Assembly: GCF_020171785.1 (NCBI RefSeq)
Contig: NZ_JAIVAE010000008.1
Span: 124,001-188,000 of the forward strand
Length of the DNA: 64,000 nt
Direction of reading: 5' to 3'
Source: Guptibacillus hwajinpoensis
GTDB taxonomy: Bacteria > Bacillota > Bacilli > Bacillales > Guptibacillaceae
Positions within the stretch are counted from its first letter, which is position 1; every line of letters starts with the position of its first letter. The position numbers and the translations under genes were made by a program. Below, piece after piece: positions 1 through 7,989 of this stretch. Below the pieces are notes generated by a model that was given only the letters and a program-made list of their open reading frames with translations, was not told the origin of the DNA and did no database searches.

Positions 1-271
1 CAAGCGGATTAACCGATTCCATTATTAACGGAATTAAGCCGAAGTGAATGAGAAGAATTTGAACAAATAACGGCGTTCCTCTAAAAGCATTGATGTACCA
101 AATAAATGGATAGCGAATCCACCATGATTTTGAGATTCGTCCAATCCCCATAAACAGTCCCAAAATGCTTCCAATTAGTATCCCAGCTAACGAAGCTCCA
201 ACCGTAACCATAGCTCCCTTTAGAAAGAAAGGAAGATACTCTCGAACAATTTCAAATGAAAATACGCCCAT
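1..271 (-). CDS. Amino-acid ABC transporter permease (3' part cut by window edge)
   Basis: The first 90 or so codons of a polar amino-acid ABC permease; the rest lies left of the window. The N-terminus reads MGVFSFEIVREYLPFFLKGA, followed by a hydrophobic segment, a basic turn and NAFRGTPLFVQ, the conserved RGTP block of the His/Glu/Gln/cystine permease family. The ATG at 269-271 is preceded by AGGAG. It lies 92 bp downstream of the binding-protein gene on the same strand, so the two form an importer operon whose ATPase is probably further left. The substrate cannot be read from this fragment. Confidence 0.85.
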   Translation of the reverse strand, partial: MGVFSFEIVREYLPFFLKGAMVTVGASLAGILIGSILGLFMGIGRISKSWWIRYPFIWYINAFRGTPLFVQILLIHFGLIPLIMESVNPL

Positions 272-304
272 ATTCGATCTCCTTTGTGATTTTCTGCGAT
301 GGTT

Positions 305-356
305 AACCGACAAGGAACTACGGCCGGTGTATCACTGAAGCCGTAGTAAGTCGGTT
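305..356 (-). terminator. Intercistronic hairpin between binding protein and permease
   Basis: Two nested perfect arms, AACCGAC/GTCGGTT and ACTACGG/CCGTAGT, enclose a short loop in the gap between the binding-protein and permease genes. There is no long T-run, so it is more likely an mRNA 3'-end stabiliser or partial terminator that keeps binding-protein mRNA in excess over permease mRNA. That role is inferred from position. Confidence 0.5.
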
Positions 357-363
357 TAGTCGT

Positions 364-1197
364 TTATTTTGCTTGCTCAAGCAACGTATCTGTATTGGGC
401 TCTTTTCCAAACCATTCTTCATAAATCTTAGCGTATTCTCCACTTTCGATTACTTTTTTAATCGCTTCATCAAATTCTGCTTTCAGTTCACTGTCCTTAG
501 GGAACATCAAGCCATAGAATTCAGATTCAAAGTTTTCTGGATCTTCGATTGTTTGGAAATTATCATCCGGGTTATTCTTCACATATTCATTGACGACCGT
601 ATTATCCGTTACTACCGCTTCCACATCATTGTTTTTCAGTGCCATAATGGCAACAACGTTGTTTTCAAACTTTTTAATACTAGAGCTCTTATCTCCCATA
701 ATCTTCTCAGCTGCTGCTTGTCCAGTTGTTCCGTTTTGAACCCCTACTGTCAGCCCTTCAATATCTTTTGCCGTTTGAATATCTGTTCCTTCTTTGAACA
801 TCACCATGTGCGTTGATTCAAAATATGGATTCGAGAAATCAAATGTTTTTTCTCGGTCTTCATTAATCGTGATTCCTGAGATAGCCATGTCTACTTCTTT
901 CCCCTGGCGCACAGCTTCAAATAGCGGATCCCAACCGATATTTTTCGGTTCCCATTCATAACCAGCTTCTTTCATCACAGCATCAAGAAAGTCCATATCA
1001 AAGCCAACAATCTCACCTTTATCCATGTATTCGAATGGCGCAAACGCAGCGTCAGTCCCAACAATTAACTTCTCTTTCTTCTCACTATCCCCTTCAGAAG
1101 TGCTTGTCGAACTACTTTCATTCTGACCACATGCCGTCATGATCGCTAACAAGCACGCTAACACCGTAATCAATAACCCTTTCGTGAACATTCTCAT
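364..1197 (-). CDS. Amino-acid ABC transporter substrate-binding lipoprotein
   Basis: A family-3 solute-binding protein of about 277 residues, the extracellular receptor of the importer whose permease follows. It begins with a lipoprotein signal ending in a lipobox (IMTAC, Cys near residue 24), then a Ser/Thr/Glu-rich linker and the SBP_bac_3 domain: LIVGTDAAFAPFEY, IVGFDMDF and VDMAISGITINEDREKTFDF are family signatures. The ATG at 1197 is preferred over the in-frame TTG at 1200 because it is 6 nt from AGGGGGG. Glutamine, cystine or another polar amino acid could be the ligand. Confidence 0.9.
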   Translation of the reverse strand: MRMFTKGLLITVLACLLAIMTACGQNESSSTSTSEGDSEKKEKLIVGTDAAFAPFEYMDKGEIVGFDMDFLDAVMKEAGYEWEPKNIGWDPLFEAVRQGKEVDMAISGITINEDREKTFDFSNPYFESTHMVMFKEGTDIQTAKDIEGLTVGVQNGTTGQAAAEKIMGDKSSSIKKFENNVVAIMALKNNDVEAVVTDNTVVNEYVKNNPDDNFQTIEDPENFESEFYGLMFPKDSELKAEFDEAIKKVIESGEYAKIYEEWFGKEPNTDTLLEQAK

Positions 1198-1241
1198 CAA
1201 ATTCCCCCCTGAACTATTTTTTTAATATTCTAATATTTTAA

Positions 1242-1269
1242 ATTATACACAACGCTTTTATAATAACAA
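1242..1269 (-). promoter_or_regulatory. Probable sigma-A promoter of the ABC importer
   Basis: Reading leftwards, TTGTTA (1264-1269) and TATAAT (1242-1247) are separated by 16 bp and sit about 45 bp upstream of the binding-protein start. The -10 box is a perfect consensus. Confidence 0.5.
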
Positions 1270-1510
1270 TATTGAAATTTGAGAAAAAGTATGATTTTTC
1301 GATACTATTCTTCTTTAAAATTAGTCATATCACAAAGTTACACCTTCAGAATGGTTAATTCCCTGGTGAAATATCCCACAAATCAATAAAAAAAGGCTAT
1401 TTCAAAATAAATTGGGCATGCTTTATAAATGTAAAAGACATCCATCAGGACGTTAGTTTATCTCACAGGTTTTTTATTCCAAAGAACAACATCACCAATT
1501 CCACAAGTAT
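1270..1510. other. Intergenic region without a recognised feature
   Basis: AT-rich spacer between the divergent ABC importer and desaturase genes. I saw no RNA motif, operator palindrome or credible short gene here beyond the two promoter regions it must contain. Confidence 0.5.
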
Positions 1511-1523
1511 TAGGAGGATTAAG

Positions 1524-2612
1524 ATGGACGACCTGCATTCATTTAGCTGGTATGCTGCTAAACTTAAAAAGCTTCTTCCACCTGAAGCCTTTAAACCCGT
1601 TCCAACTAGATTATTCGGTGGACTTACATATCTCATCATCACGATTAGTGTTATTTCACTCATTGGTTTGAACGATTTTCATCCACTTGTTTTGCTAATT
1701 TTCTCTATTATCCTTGGTTCCTGTTTTGCCGGCCTAGGTTTTCTTGGTCATGAAATTTTACATGGAACTGTCGTACGAAAAGCGTGGCTTCGAGACCTTT
1801 TGGGGGCAATGGCTTTTTGGCCTCTAAACACCGGACCAACGCTTTGGAGAAAATGGCACAACCTCAATCACCATGTTCATACACAGCATGAAGAAAATGA
1901 TCCTGACGCCTGGCCAACACTCGAGCGTATATCAAAAATGAGAATGTTTAAGTGGATTTATGGTCTTCCGCTGTTTATCCGGTCGTTCTTTGCTTTTGCA
2001 TCACTTACAGTTCAATTTAGCGCTCATTCTTTGAAAATGTTTTTTACATATGTAAAAGAATTCAATCGTAAAAAACAACGTGATATCTGGATGCAAATGA
2101 TTTTGCCATGGATCTCTTGGCTAAGTCTCATCTTCGTCATTGGTTTTCGGAACTGGCTATTCGCTTATCTTGTCCCCCTTCTAATCGCGAACTTTATTGT
2201 GATGGCTTACATTTCAACCAATCATCGGTTAAATCCATTGACTCCTGTCAATGATCCACTTGCTAACAGTCTCACAGTAACGGTGCCAAAAATTGTAGAT
2301 ATCTTGCACTTTAATTTCTCGTATCACACAGAACACCACCTTTTTCCTGGAATGAATCCTAAATACTATCCAAGGGTAAAACACCACATTAAGGCAATGT
2401 GGCCAGAACGTTACCATGAAATGCCAATGACGGAAGCGTTGATAGCACTCTGGCAAACCCCTCGAGTTTATCAAAGGCACACAAACCTCATTGATCCAAA
2501 AAACCGTAAAACCTATGGATCGCTCGGATATAACTTAAATTTAAAATCGATTTCCAGGAATAGTGACCGATTAAAAAAGGCTGTCCTAAAAAATCCTACA
2601 AGAAAAGGCTGA
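1524..2612 (+). CDS. Membrane fatty acid desaturase
   Basis: A 362-residue integral-membrane di-iron desaturase of the PF00487 type, which introduces a double bond into acyl chains of membrane lipids. The three His boxes are visible: HEILH near residue 78, HNLNHHVH near 112 and HTEHH near 270. Hydrophobic segments lie before the first box and between the second and third. The start follows TTAGGAGGATTAAG. It does not resemble B. subtilis Des at the N-terminus, so regiospecificity and cold control are not assigned. It is monocistronic. Confidence 0.88.
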   Translation: MDDLHSFSWYAAKLKKLLPPEAFKPVPTRLFGGLTYLIITISVISLIGLNDFHPLVLLIFSIILGSCFAGLGFLGHEILHGTVVRKAWLRDLLGAMAFWPLNTGPTLWRKWHNLNHHVHTQHEENDPDAWPTLERISKMRMFKWIYGLPLFIRSFFAFASLTVQFSAHSLKMFFTYVKEFNRKKQRDIWMQMILPWISWLSLIFVIGFRNWLFAYLVPLLIANFIVMAYISTNHRLNPLTPVNDPLANSLTVTVPKIVDILHFNFSYHTEHHLFPGMNPKYYPRVKHHIKAMWPERYHEMPMTEALIALWQTPRVYQRHTNLIDPKNRKTYGSLGYNLNLKSISRNSDRLKKAVLKNPTRKG

Positions 2613-2634
2613 CTCTATCGATATCAGCCTTCTT
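2604..2634 (+). terminator. Possible terminator of the desaturase gene
   Basis: AAGGCTGA and TCAGCCTT pair around a short loop; the stop codon is inside the left arm. The T-run is poor, so termination efficiency is uncertain. Confidence 0.45.
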
Positions 2635-2704
2635 GCGCGTTTATTATTCAACCCGTGCTTTTTCAACAGAGTTGTTCTGCCAAATACAGCTTATGTTTTG
2701 AGAA

Positions 2705-2800
2705 TTAGTAGCCTCCTCCAACAAAAGCTGCACCTACGATGATAAGGAGAATAAACAGCACTACAATTAGAGCAAACCCACTGCCGTAACCGTATCCCAT
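2705..2800 (-). CDS. YjcZ-family small membrane peptide
   Basis: A 31-codon gene encoding [15 protein letters not shown] followed by more aliphatic residues and ending GAAFVGGGY. The Gly/Tyr-rich ends around a single hydrophobic stretch are characteristic of the YjcZ/YtfJ-type small proteins often annotated as sporulation proteins in Bacillus. The ATG is preceded by GGAGG with 9-nt spacing. The family is usually present in several copies per genome; the molecular role is not established. Confidence 0.85.
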   Translation of the reverse strand: MGYGYGSGFALIVVLFILLIIVGAAFVGGGY

Positions 2801-2955
2801 GGAGTATGACCTCCTTTCCATCATGGATTTAATACATACTATGCAAAAACCAATCTGATGGATGGGCGTTTGTTTAGTTTTGATCGATACTTTTCAATTC
2901 CTTCTTCTCATAAGGACCATAAACTCTTCTTGGGTATTAATCTGATTAAATCCCC

Positions 2956-2984
2956 TTGCATATATAAGCGTATGCTTATATACT
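2956..2984 (+). promoter_or_regulatory. ars promoter with embedded ArsR operator
   Basis: TTGCAT (2956-2961) and TATACT (2979-2984) are 17 bp apart. Between them, a perfect inverted repeat TATATAAGC-GTAT-GCTTATATA (2961-2982) fills the spacer. This is the position expected of an ArsR operator: repressor on the palindrome would block RNA polymerase until arsenite binds. Confidence 0.82.
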
Positions 2985-3003
2985 GATTCAGGGAGGTGAA
3001 GCG

Positions 3004-3348
3004 ATGGAGAAATCAGTGATCGAACTAGAACCAGCAGCTTCTGTTCTTAAACTGCTTGGAGATAAAACTCGTTTAACGATGATGGGACTATTAAAAGATG
3101 GTGAATGCTGTGTGTGCGAATTTGTAGAAGTTCTTCAAATGAGCCAGCCTTCAATCAGTCAGCATTTAAGGAAATTGAGAGACGCTGGGTTAGTGAAGGA
3201 GCGTAAAAAAGGGCAGTGGGTATTCTATTCGTTAAATCCAGATCATGAAGCTATATTGCTGATTGAACGTATTTTAACCATCATTCCTGACCAAATGGAA
3301 AAACTGAATGATCTAGAAAAAAAAGGATTGCGCATTTGTTGCGATTAA
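3004..3348 (+). CDS. arsR: ArsR-type arsenite-responsive repressor
   Basis: A 114-residue winged-helix repressor. The metal-sensing motif ECCVCEF lies at about residues 34-40, in the DNA-recognition helix region, as in ArsR of B. subtilis and plasmid R773. It is followed by the HTH segment [19 protein letters not shown] and a basic wing. It is first in the arsR-arsB-arsC operon and probably binds the palindrome upstream. A Cys pair also ends the protein (ICCD). The start follows GGGAGGTG. Confidence 0.92.
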   Translation: MEKSVIELEPAASVLKLLGDKTRLTMMGLLKDGECCVCEFVEVLQMSQPSISQHLRKLRDAGLVKERKKGQWVFYSLNPDHEAILLIERILTIIPDQMEKLNDLEKKGLRICCD

Positions 3349-3361
3349 TGGGGGAATTTGT

Positions 3362-4654
3362 TTGACCGTTACACTAGCTATACTTATTTTTGTTTTAACT
3401 TTAGTGCTTGTTATCTGGCAACCTAAAAACCTTGGCATTGGTTGGTCTGCATGCGGGGGAGCTATACTCGCTTTGCTTGTGGGTGTTGTGGACTTTCAAG
3501 ATGTTCTCACAGTAACAGGCATTGTATGGAATGCCACATTTGCATTTATTGCGATTATCCTCATCTCTCTTATTCTTGATGAAATTGGTTTCTTTGAATG
3601 GGCTGCTCTTCACATGGCAAAAGCCGCCAAAGGAAATGGGCTTCGGATGTTTATCTACGTCTCATTGCTTGGAGCAATTGTCGCAGCATTATTCGCCAAC
3701 GACGGAGCCGCACTTATTTTGACACCAATCGTTCTCGCAATGGTGCGAAATTTAAATTTCAAAGAAAAAATGATTTTTCCGTTTATTATGGCAAGTGGTT
3801 TTATCGCTGATACTACGTCACTACCCCTTGTTGTTAGTAACCTCGTTAATATCGTATCGGCTGATTTCTTTAACATCGGATTCGTTGAATATGCTTCGCG
3901 AATGATTGTGCCGAACTTTTTTTCACTTGGAGCAAGCATTCTAGTGCTTTATCTCTTCTTCCGTAAAGATATTCCGGGGAACTATGACGTCAATGAGCTT
4001 CGCATTCCAAAGCAAGCCATTAAGGACATCCATATGTTTAAACTTTCCTGGATCGTTCTAGCTGTTCTTCTAATCGGTTATTTCGCAAGTGAGTTTATCG
4101 GCGTACCTGTTTCCATCATAGCCGGAATCGTTGCGATCTTCTTTCTTTTAATGGCTAGACGCAGCAAAGCTGTAGAAACAACAAAGGTAATTAAAGGGGC
4201 GCCATGGGCGATTGTTTTCTTCTCAATTGGCATGTACGTGGTTGTTTATGGTCTCCGTAATCAAGGACTAACCGATATTCTCGCAAACGTGATCCAAGCT
4301 GCTGCAGACCAGGGATTACTTGTTGGCACGATTTCAATGGGCTTTATCGCAGCTATTTTGTCATCGATCATGAACAATATGCCAACGGTTATGATTGATG
4401 CTCTTGCAATTGAATCCACAACCACATCAGGTACACTTCGCGAAGCGCTCATTTATGCCAATATTATCGGCTCTGACTTAGGTCCAAAAATCACGCCAAT
4501 TGGGTCGCTTGCAACCTTACTATGGCTTCATGTTCTTTCGCAAAAGGGTGTCAAAATTTCGTGGGGTTACTACTTTAAAATTGGCGTTATCTTAACCGTA
4601 CCAACGTTACTTATTACGTTACTTGGCCTTTATTTCTGGCTACTTATACTTTAA
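3362..4654 (+). CDS. arsB: Arsenite efflux pump ArsB
   Basis: A 430-residue polytopic protein of the ArsB/NhaD ion-transporter superfamily that exports arsenite or antimonite. Family blocks include [32 protein letters not shown] and [19 protein letters not shown] near residues 115-165, and a C-terminal half with [14 protein letters not shown]. It belongs to the ArsB rather than the Acr3 type. The start is TTG at 3362, 13 nt after the arsR stop and behind GGGGGA. It lies between arsR and arsC in one operon. Confidence 0.92.
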   Translation: MTVTLAILIFVLTLVLVIWQPKNLGIGWSACGGAILALLVGVVDFQDVLTVTGIVWNATFAFIAIILISLILDEIGFFEWAALHMAKAAKGNGLRMFIYVSLLGAIVAALFANDGAALILTPIVLAMVRNLNFKEKMIFPFIMASGFIADTTSLPLVVSNLVNIVSADFFNIGFVEYASRMIVPNFFSLGASILVLYLFFRKDIPGNYDVNELRIPKQAIKDIHMFKLSWIVLAVLLIGYFASEFIGVPVSIIAGIVAIFFLLMARRSKAVETTKVIKGAPWAIVFFSIGMYVVVYGLRNQGLTDILANVIQAAADQGLLVGTISMGFIAAILSSIMNNMPTVMIDALAIESTTTSGTLREALIYANIIGSDLGPKITPIGSLATLLWLHVLSQKGVKISWGYYFKIGVILTVPTLLITLLGLYFWLLIL

Positions 4655-4678
4655 ATTTCGATTCAAAAGGAGCTCACT

Positions 4679-5101
4679 ATGTCTACTAAAAAATCAATCT
4701 ATTTCTTATGTACAGGAAACTCATGCCGAAGCCAAATGGCTGAAGGTTTTGGAAAAAAATATCTTGGTGACACGTACGATGTTTATTCTGCAGGAATTGA
4801 GGCACATGGGCTTAATCCTAATGCTGTGAAGGCGATGAACGAATCTGGAATTGATATCACAACCCAAACATCAGATAAAATTGATATGGAATTGTTAAAC
4901 AACGCTGATTTCGTTGTCACACTTTGCGGCGATGCAAAAGACAAATGCCCGGTGACGCCTCCTCATGTGAAACGTGATCACTGGGGATTTGATGATCCGG
5001 CGAAAGCAGAAGGAACAGAAGAAGAAAAATGGGCCTTCTTTCAGCGTGTTCGCGATGAAATCGAAGAACGTATCGCTCGTTTTGCGAAAGAAGGACGCTA
5101 A
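4679..5101 (+). CDS. arsC: Thioredoxin-coupled arsenate reductase ArsC
   Basis: A 140-residue enzyme of the low-molecular-weight phosphatase fold, reducing arsenate to arsenite for ArsB to export. The P-loop CTGNSCR (residues 11-17) carries the nucleophilic Cys. The two resolving Cys are in LCGDAKDKC near residues 83 and 90, the triad of S. aureus pI258 and B. subtilis ArsC. It is 24 nt after arsB with its own AGGAG, and the operon ends in the hairpin that follows. Confidence 0.94.
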   Translation: MSTKKSIYFLCTGNSCRSQMAEGFGKKYLGDTYDVYSAGIEAHGLNPNAVKAMNESGIDITTQTSDKIDMELLNNADFVVTLCGDAKDKCPVTPPHVKRDHWGFDDPAKAEGTEEEKWAFFQRVRDEIEERIARFAKEGR

Positions 5102-5108
5102 TTAAGAT

Positions 5109-5144
5109 AAAAGCACGGTGGATAGTCATCCAGCGTGCTTTTTT
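5109..5144 (+). terminator. Terminator of the ars operon
   Basis: AAAAGCACG pairs with CGTGCTTTT around a loop, followed by a T-run. Confidence 0.75.
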
Positions 5145-5160
5145 GTATGAAATAAGTCGT

Positions 5161-5260
5161 TAATTCCGCGATATTCAAGATTATTCCGCGAATCTCGATA
5201 TTTTTTCCGCGAAAATCGAAAGTTATCCGCGATTTCACAGTTATTTCCGCGGAAATGAAA
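5161..5260. repeat. Five-unit array of a CCGCG core with 20-bp period
   Basis: The core (T)TATTCCGCG recurs with CCGCG at 5166, 5186, 5207, 5227 and 5247, a spacing of 20-21 bp. The cores are separated by variable AT-rich linkers such as ATATTCAAGA and AATCTCGATA. The array fills the space between the ars terminator and the 3' end of the convergent ABM gene. The period is not a multiple of three, so it is not a protein repeat. A second array with the same layout but a different core lies at 24401-24500. Confidence 0.8.
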
Positions 5261-5277
5261 AGCAGACAATAATGAAG

Positions 5278-5565
5278 TTAGTCGAGCTTTTTCATTTTAT
5301 ATACTTCTCTACTCTCAAGCAAAGAACCAATATCCTGCCGATACTTTTCATAATGATCGGAGTTAATATGCGTCTCAATGGCTTGTTGATCTTTCCACAC
5401 TTCATAAATCACGTACGTTGAATCCTCTATTGATTGATGCACGTCATACTGAATGTTTCCTTCTTCATTTCGTGAGCCTACTAACACTTCTTGAAGAACG
5501 TGTAAAACGGCTTCTTCTTGTCCTTCTTTTGGCTTTAATATAGCGGTAACTGCAATTTGCTTCAT
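5278..5565 (-). CDS. ABM-domain protein, putative quinol monooxygenase
   Basis: A 95-residue ferredoxin-like alpha-beta-barrel protein of the antibiotic-biosynthesis-monooxygenase (YgiN/YcnE-like) type. Signatures are the start IAVTAILKPKEGQEEA, the strand NIQYDVHQSIEDSTYVIYEVW and the helix IETHINSDHYEKY. Such proteins oxidise quinols or act as small stress monooxygenases; the substrate is unknown here. It is monocistronic, with its 3' end facing arsC across the CCGCG array. Confidence 0.8.
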   Translation of the reverse strand: MKQIAVTAILKPKEGQEEAVLHVLQEVLVGSRNEEGNIQYDVHQSIEDSTYVIYEVWKDQQAIETHINSDHYEKYRQDIGSLLESREVYKMKKLD

Positions 5566-5644
5566 CTGTTTCTAACCTCCAATGCTCGTTTACGAATAGG
5601 ATAAGCATAGTGGCAAGAACTTATCAAAGCAATTTTTATGCTTG

Positions 5645-5938
5645 CTAGGATTTTATCGGTTTGAAGATTGCTCTCTGTAGTGGCACCCCACCCATTGTTA
5701 CGTTCCGTTCAATAAACATATACGATTTCCCATCAATTTTAAACGTTCGGTCACCTAAATAGTCCACGTCTTTCCCCTGAGATCTCAGTTCACTCTTTAA
5801 GGCTCTCACGTATTCGTTGTAATCCATATAGCGATCGTCCAGATCGATTTGGAGATGGTTTTTCCGATACCCCATCAACCAATTGAATCCTGTTAAAGAA
5901 GCAACAATAACAGCTAGCATAAGAATAAAGTTCCACAT
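5645..5938 (-). CDS. Hypothetical membrane-anchored protein
   Basis: 97 residues. One N-terminal membrane helix (residues 2-22) is followed by a hydrophilic domain containing DDRYMDYNEYVRALKSEL and a C-terminal beta-rich part (YMFIERNVTMGGVPLQ). I do not recognise the family. The ATG follows GGAGGGATGCTGT. It stands alone. Confidence 0.65.
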   Translation of the reverse strand: MWNFILMLAVIVASLTGFNWLMGYRKNHLQIDLDDRYMDYNEYVRALKSELRSQGKDVDYLGDRTFKIDGKSYMFIERNVTMGGVPLQRAIFKPIKS

Positions 5939-6113
5939 ACAGCATCCCTCCTGTAGCTTATATTCTTAATACGAAAAAAAAACCTAAGACGTTTCACTTT
6001 TTTTGTAAAATAAGGTAGTTAGTACTTTCGAAGTGAGCTTAAACAGTAAATGTTTAAAAAATGCCAGATCAGTCAATAGTCTATTATCATGAATAAACTG
6101 GAGGCGTTTGTAT

Positions 6114-6413
6114 ATGGCACTTTTAGAAATCAGCGTAACACCTATAGGAACTAGTCAGACGAGTATGAGTCATTTTGTCACTGAAGCCATTCAAATAGCT
6201 GAGAAAGAAGGCTTCACTTACCATATTGGCCCAACTTCTACCGTTTTTGAAGGAAATGTAGATGAACTTTTTGAATTGGCGAGAGACATTCATACGAGTG
6301 CGCTTCGGAAAGGGTCAGATCGCGTCATCACGAATATTAAGATTGAGGATCGAGAAGACAAGGCACTTACGATTGATGGGCAAGTAAATGAAGTTCGAAG
6401 ATCAATTGGATAA
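6114..6413 (+). CDS. MTH1187-family thiamine-binding protein
   Basis: A 99-residue member of the UPF0045/DUF77 family (YqgV/MTH1187), small ferredoxin-like proteins that bind thiamine-type ligands. Recognisable are MALLEISVTPIGTS at the start, FTYHIGPTSTVFEG in the middle and RVITNIKIEDR towards the end. The ATG at 6114 is chosen because GGAGG is 9 nt away; the in-frame TTG at 6108 is too close. Whether it serves transport, sequestration or regulation is not known. Confidence 0.83.
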   Translation: MALLEISVTPIGTSQTSMSHFVTEAIQIAEKEGFTYHIGPTSTVFEGNVDELFELARDIHTSALRKGSDRVITNIKIEDREDKALTIDGQVNEVRRSIG

Positions 6414-6420
6414 GCACGCA

Positions 6421-6453
6421 AAAGGAGGTAGCGAATCATCCGCTACCTCCTTT
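6421..6453. terminator. Bidirectional terminator
   Basis: AAAGGAGGTAGCG pairs perfectly with CGCTACCTCCTTT around a short loop, between two convergent genes. Confidence 0.8.
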
Positions 6454-6455
6454 AT

Positions 6456-7580
6456 TTATTTTAAGATGCCTTCTTTCTTTAATACACCTTCCATACCTTT
6501 ACGCGCTTCATTTAGAACCGATTTCTTCCACTCTACGTCATTCGGATAAAACATCGCTTCAAATTCTCCGAGAATCCACTGAATATCATCCACAGACTCT
6601 GCGCCTTCATGATACAAGTGGTTTTCTAAAATAATCGTCATAAATTCACGAAGTTCTGCCTGTTTGTCTGTTCCAAACGTTCCAAACTCAAACAGAGCGG
6701 AAAGAAGGTATGTTTCCGGATACGCTTCTTCTTTGAGCTTATAGAAATGATTTGTTGAGTCACCTTTTACTTTCTCAGGGGTATAGGTTTCAACATTTTT
6801 AAGTTGATAAGCTTCTTTCAGCTCATCTACGCTTCTGCCGTCATTCTCAGAGATCACCATCGTGATTTCATTCGTTGGCCCTAGGGCCGTATGCCAATCC
6901 ATATGAATCACGCTCGCATAAGTTCCTAGCATCTTTTCTTGAATACTTTTCAAGAAAACAGCCGACTCTTCAGCTGAAGAACCCCCATAGTAGACGCCTC
7001 GCTCAAATTCAAATTGCCCCATTCCCTTTGCCTTTTTCAATCCGGCGTATCCTTCTTTTGCGAGTCCTTTCATTAACTGAGCATATAACTTATGCTTTTC
7101 TTCTTTTAAATCAGTGATTTTTCCATTCGGTAAAAATAAGTTACTTTCTTTTGCATAATTTTTATTCACATCTCTACGAATGGAATTTTCATCATAGAAA
7201 TAATTTCGGTTAAGGTCGACGTTATTTTCGGTTACGCGACGAAAGTGGCGCATTCCCCACGGGTTAATGGCATGAATCAAGCAAATACCTGTTTTGGATG
7301 GATCCATTTGATCAAGATAATTTTCAACGAATAGTTGAATAACGGCTGCACCTGCATAGCCTTCAATTCCGTGTTCACCAGTTGTAAAAAAAAGCACCTG
7401 ATCATTTGAAGTTAGTGCTTCTGAATAAATCATATCAATTGTGTTATTTTCTTCTTTTCCAATCGCTTTTGTTGTTAAAGTTGCATCCGGCCACTTCTTT
7501 TGAATTTTATCGAGATGACTGCGAAAGGTTACTCTTGACTCATCGTAATTTTTAGCAAAGTAATGGTCTGTGCCGTTCAT
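6456..7580 (-). CDS. M14-like metallopeptidase (DUF2817)
   Basis: A 374-residue protein of the DUF2817/M14 carboxypeptidase clan. The zinc-binding HxxE is seen in TTGEHGIEGYAG (about residues 67-78), the third ligand probably in HMDWHT near residue 228, and the fold is marked by INPWGMRHFRRVTENNVDLNRN. It has no signal peptide, so it is probably cytosolic. The start follows AAAGGAGAGTATTCG. The gene is monocistronic; the substrate is unknown. Confidence 0.8.
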   Translation of the reverse strand: MNGTDHYFAKNYDESRVTFRSHLDKIQKKWPDATLTTKAIGKEENNTIDMIYSEALTSNDQVLFFTTGEHGIEGYAGAAVIQLFVENYLDQMDPSKTGICLIHAINPWGMRHFRRVTENNVDLNRNYFYDENSIRRDVNKNYAKESNLFLPNGKITDLKEEKHKLYAQLMKGLAKEGYAGLKKAKGMGQFEFERGVYYGGSSAEESAVFLKSIQEKMLGTYASVIHMDWHTALGPTNEITMVISENDGRSVDELKEAYQLKNVETYTPEKVKGDSTNHFYKLKEEAYPETYLLSALFEFGTFGTDKQAELREFMTIILENHLYHEGAESVDDIQWILGEFEAMFYPNDVEWKKSVLNEARKGMEGVLKKEGILK

Positions 7581-7702
7581 AGCGAATACTCTCCTTTATC
7601 ATTAAGTTGTTCCGTTGCGGAATCAGTTAGCTAACCTTTACATTCCACCCTACTCAAATATCAAACTTTTCTGCTTAAATTTAGTATCGGATCTGAAAGC
7701 AC

Positions 7703-7737
7703 AAAAAAAGATGAAAACCCAATTCAGAGTCTCCATC
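7703..7737 (-). terminator. Probable terminator
   Basis: Leftwards, AAGATG pairs with CATCTT followed by seven T, immediately after the small membrane gene's stop codon. Confidence 0.55.
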
Positions 7738-7902
7738 TTAGTTATGTTTCTGGTTATTTTGTTCATGCTGCTGTTCGTATTCTGCTAGCTCGACTTCCAA
7801 ACGTTTCTGAGTTCGTTTCTTATCAACATTTAGAAATAGTGCTGCAACTGCAATGAACCCTATGCTTAACATTAAAAATTGTAAGGTTAATTCTAATGAC
7901 AT
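7738..7902 (-). CDS. Small membrane protein, hypothetical
   Basis: 54 residues from the ATG at 7902. One hydrophobic helix (about residues 7-27) is followed by a charged tail rich in Gln, Glu, Asn and Lys. An in-frame TTG at 7935 would add 11 residues, but GAGAGGGATG upstream of the ATG is better spaced. The family is not recognised. Confidence 0.6.
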   Translation of the reverse strand: MSLELTLQFLMLSIGFIAVAALFLNVDKKRTQKRLEVELAEYEQQHEQNNQKHN

Positions 7903-7989
7903 TCTTTCATCCCTCTCTTTGTACTCTTGTTTCAATTCCCTTTTTAGGATTTAATGGGGGATTATATAGTTACCCCATATTTCAACACT

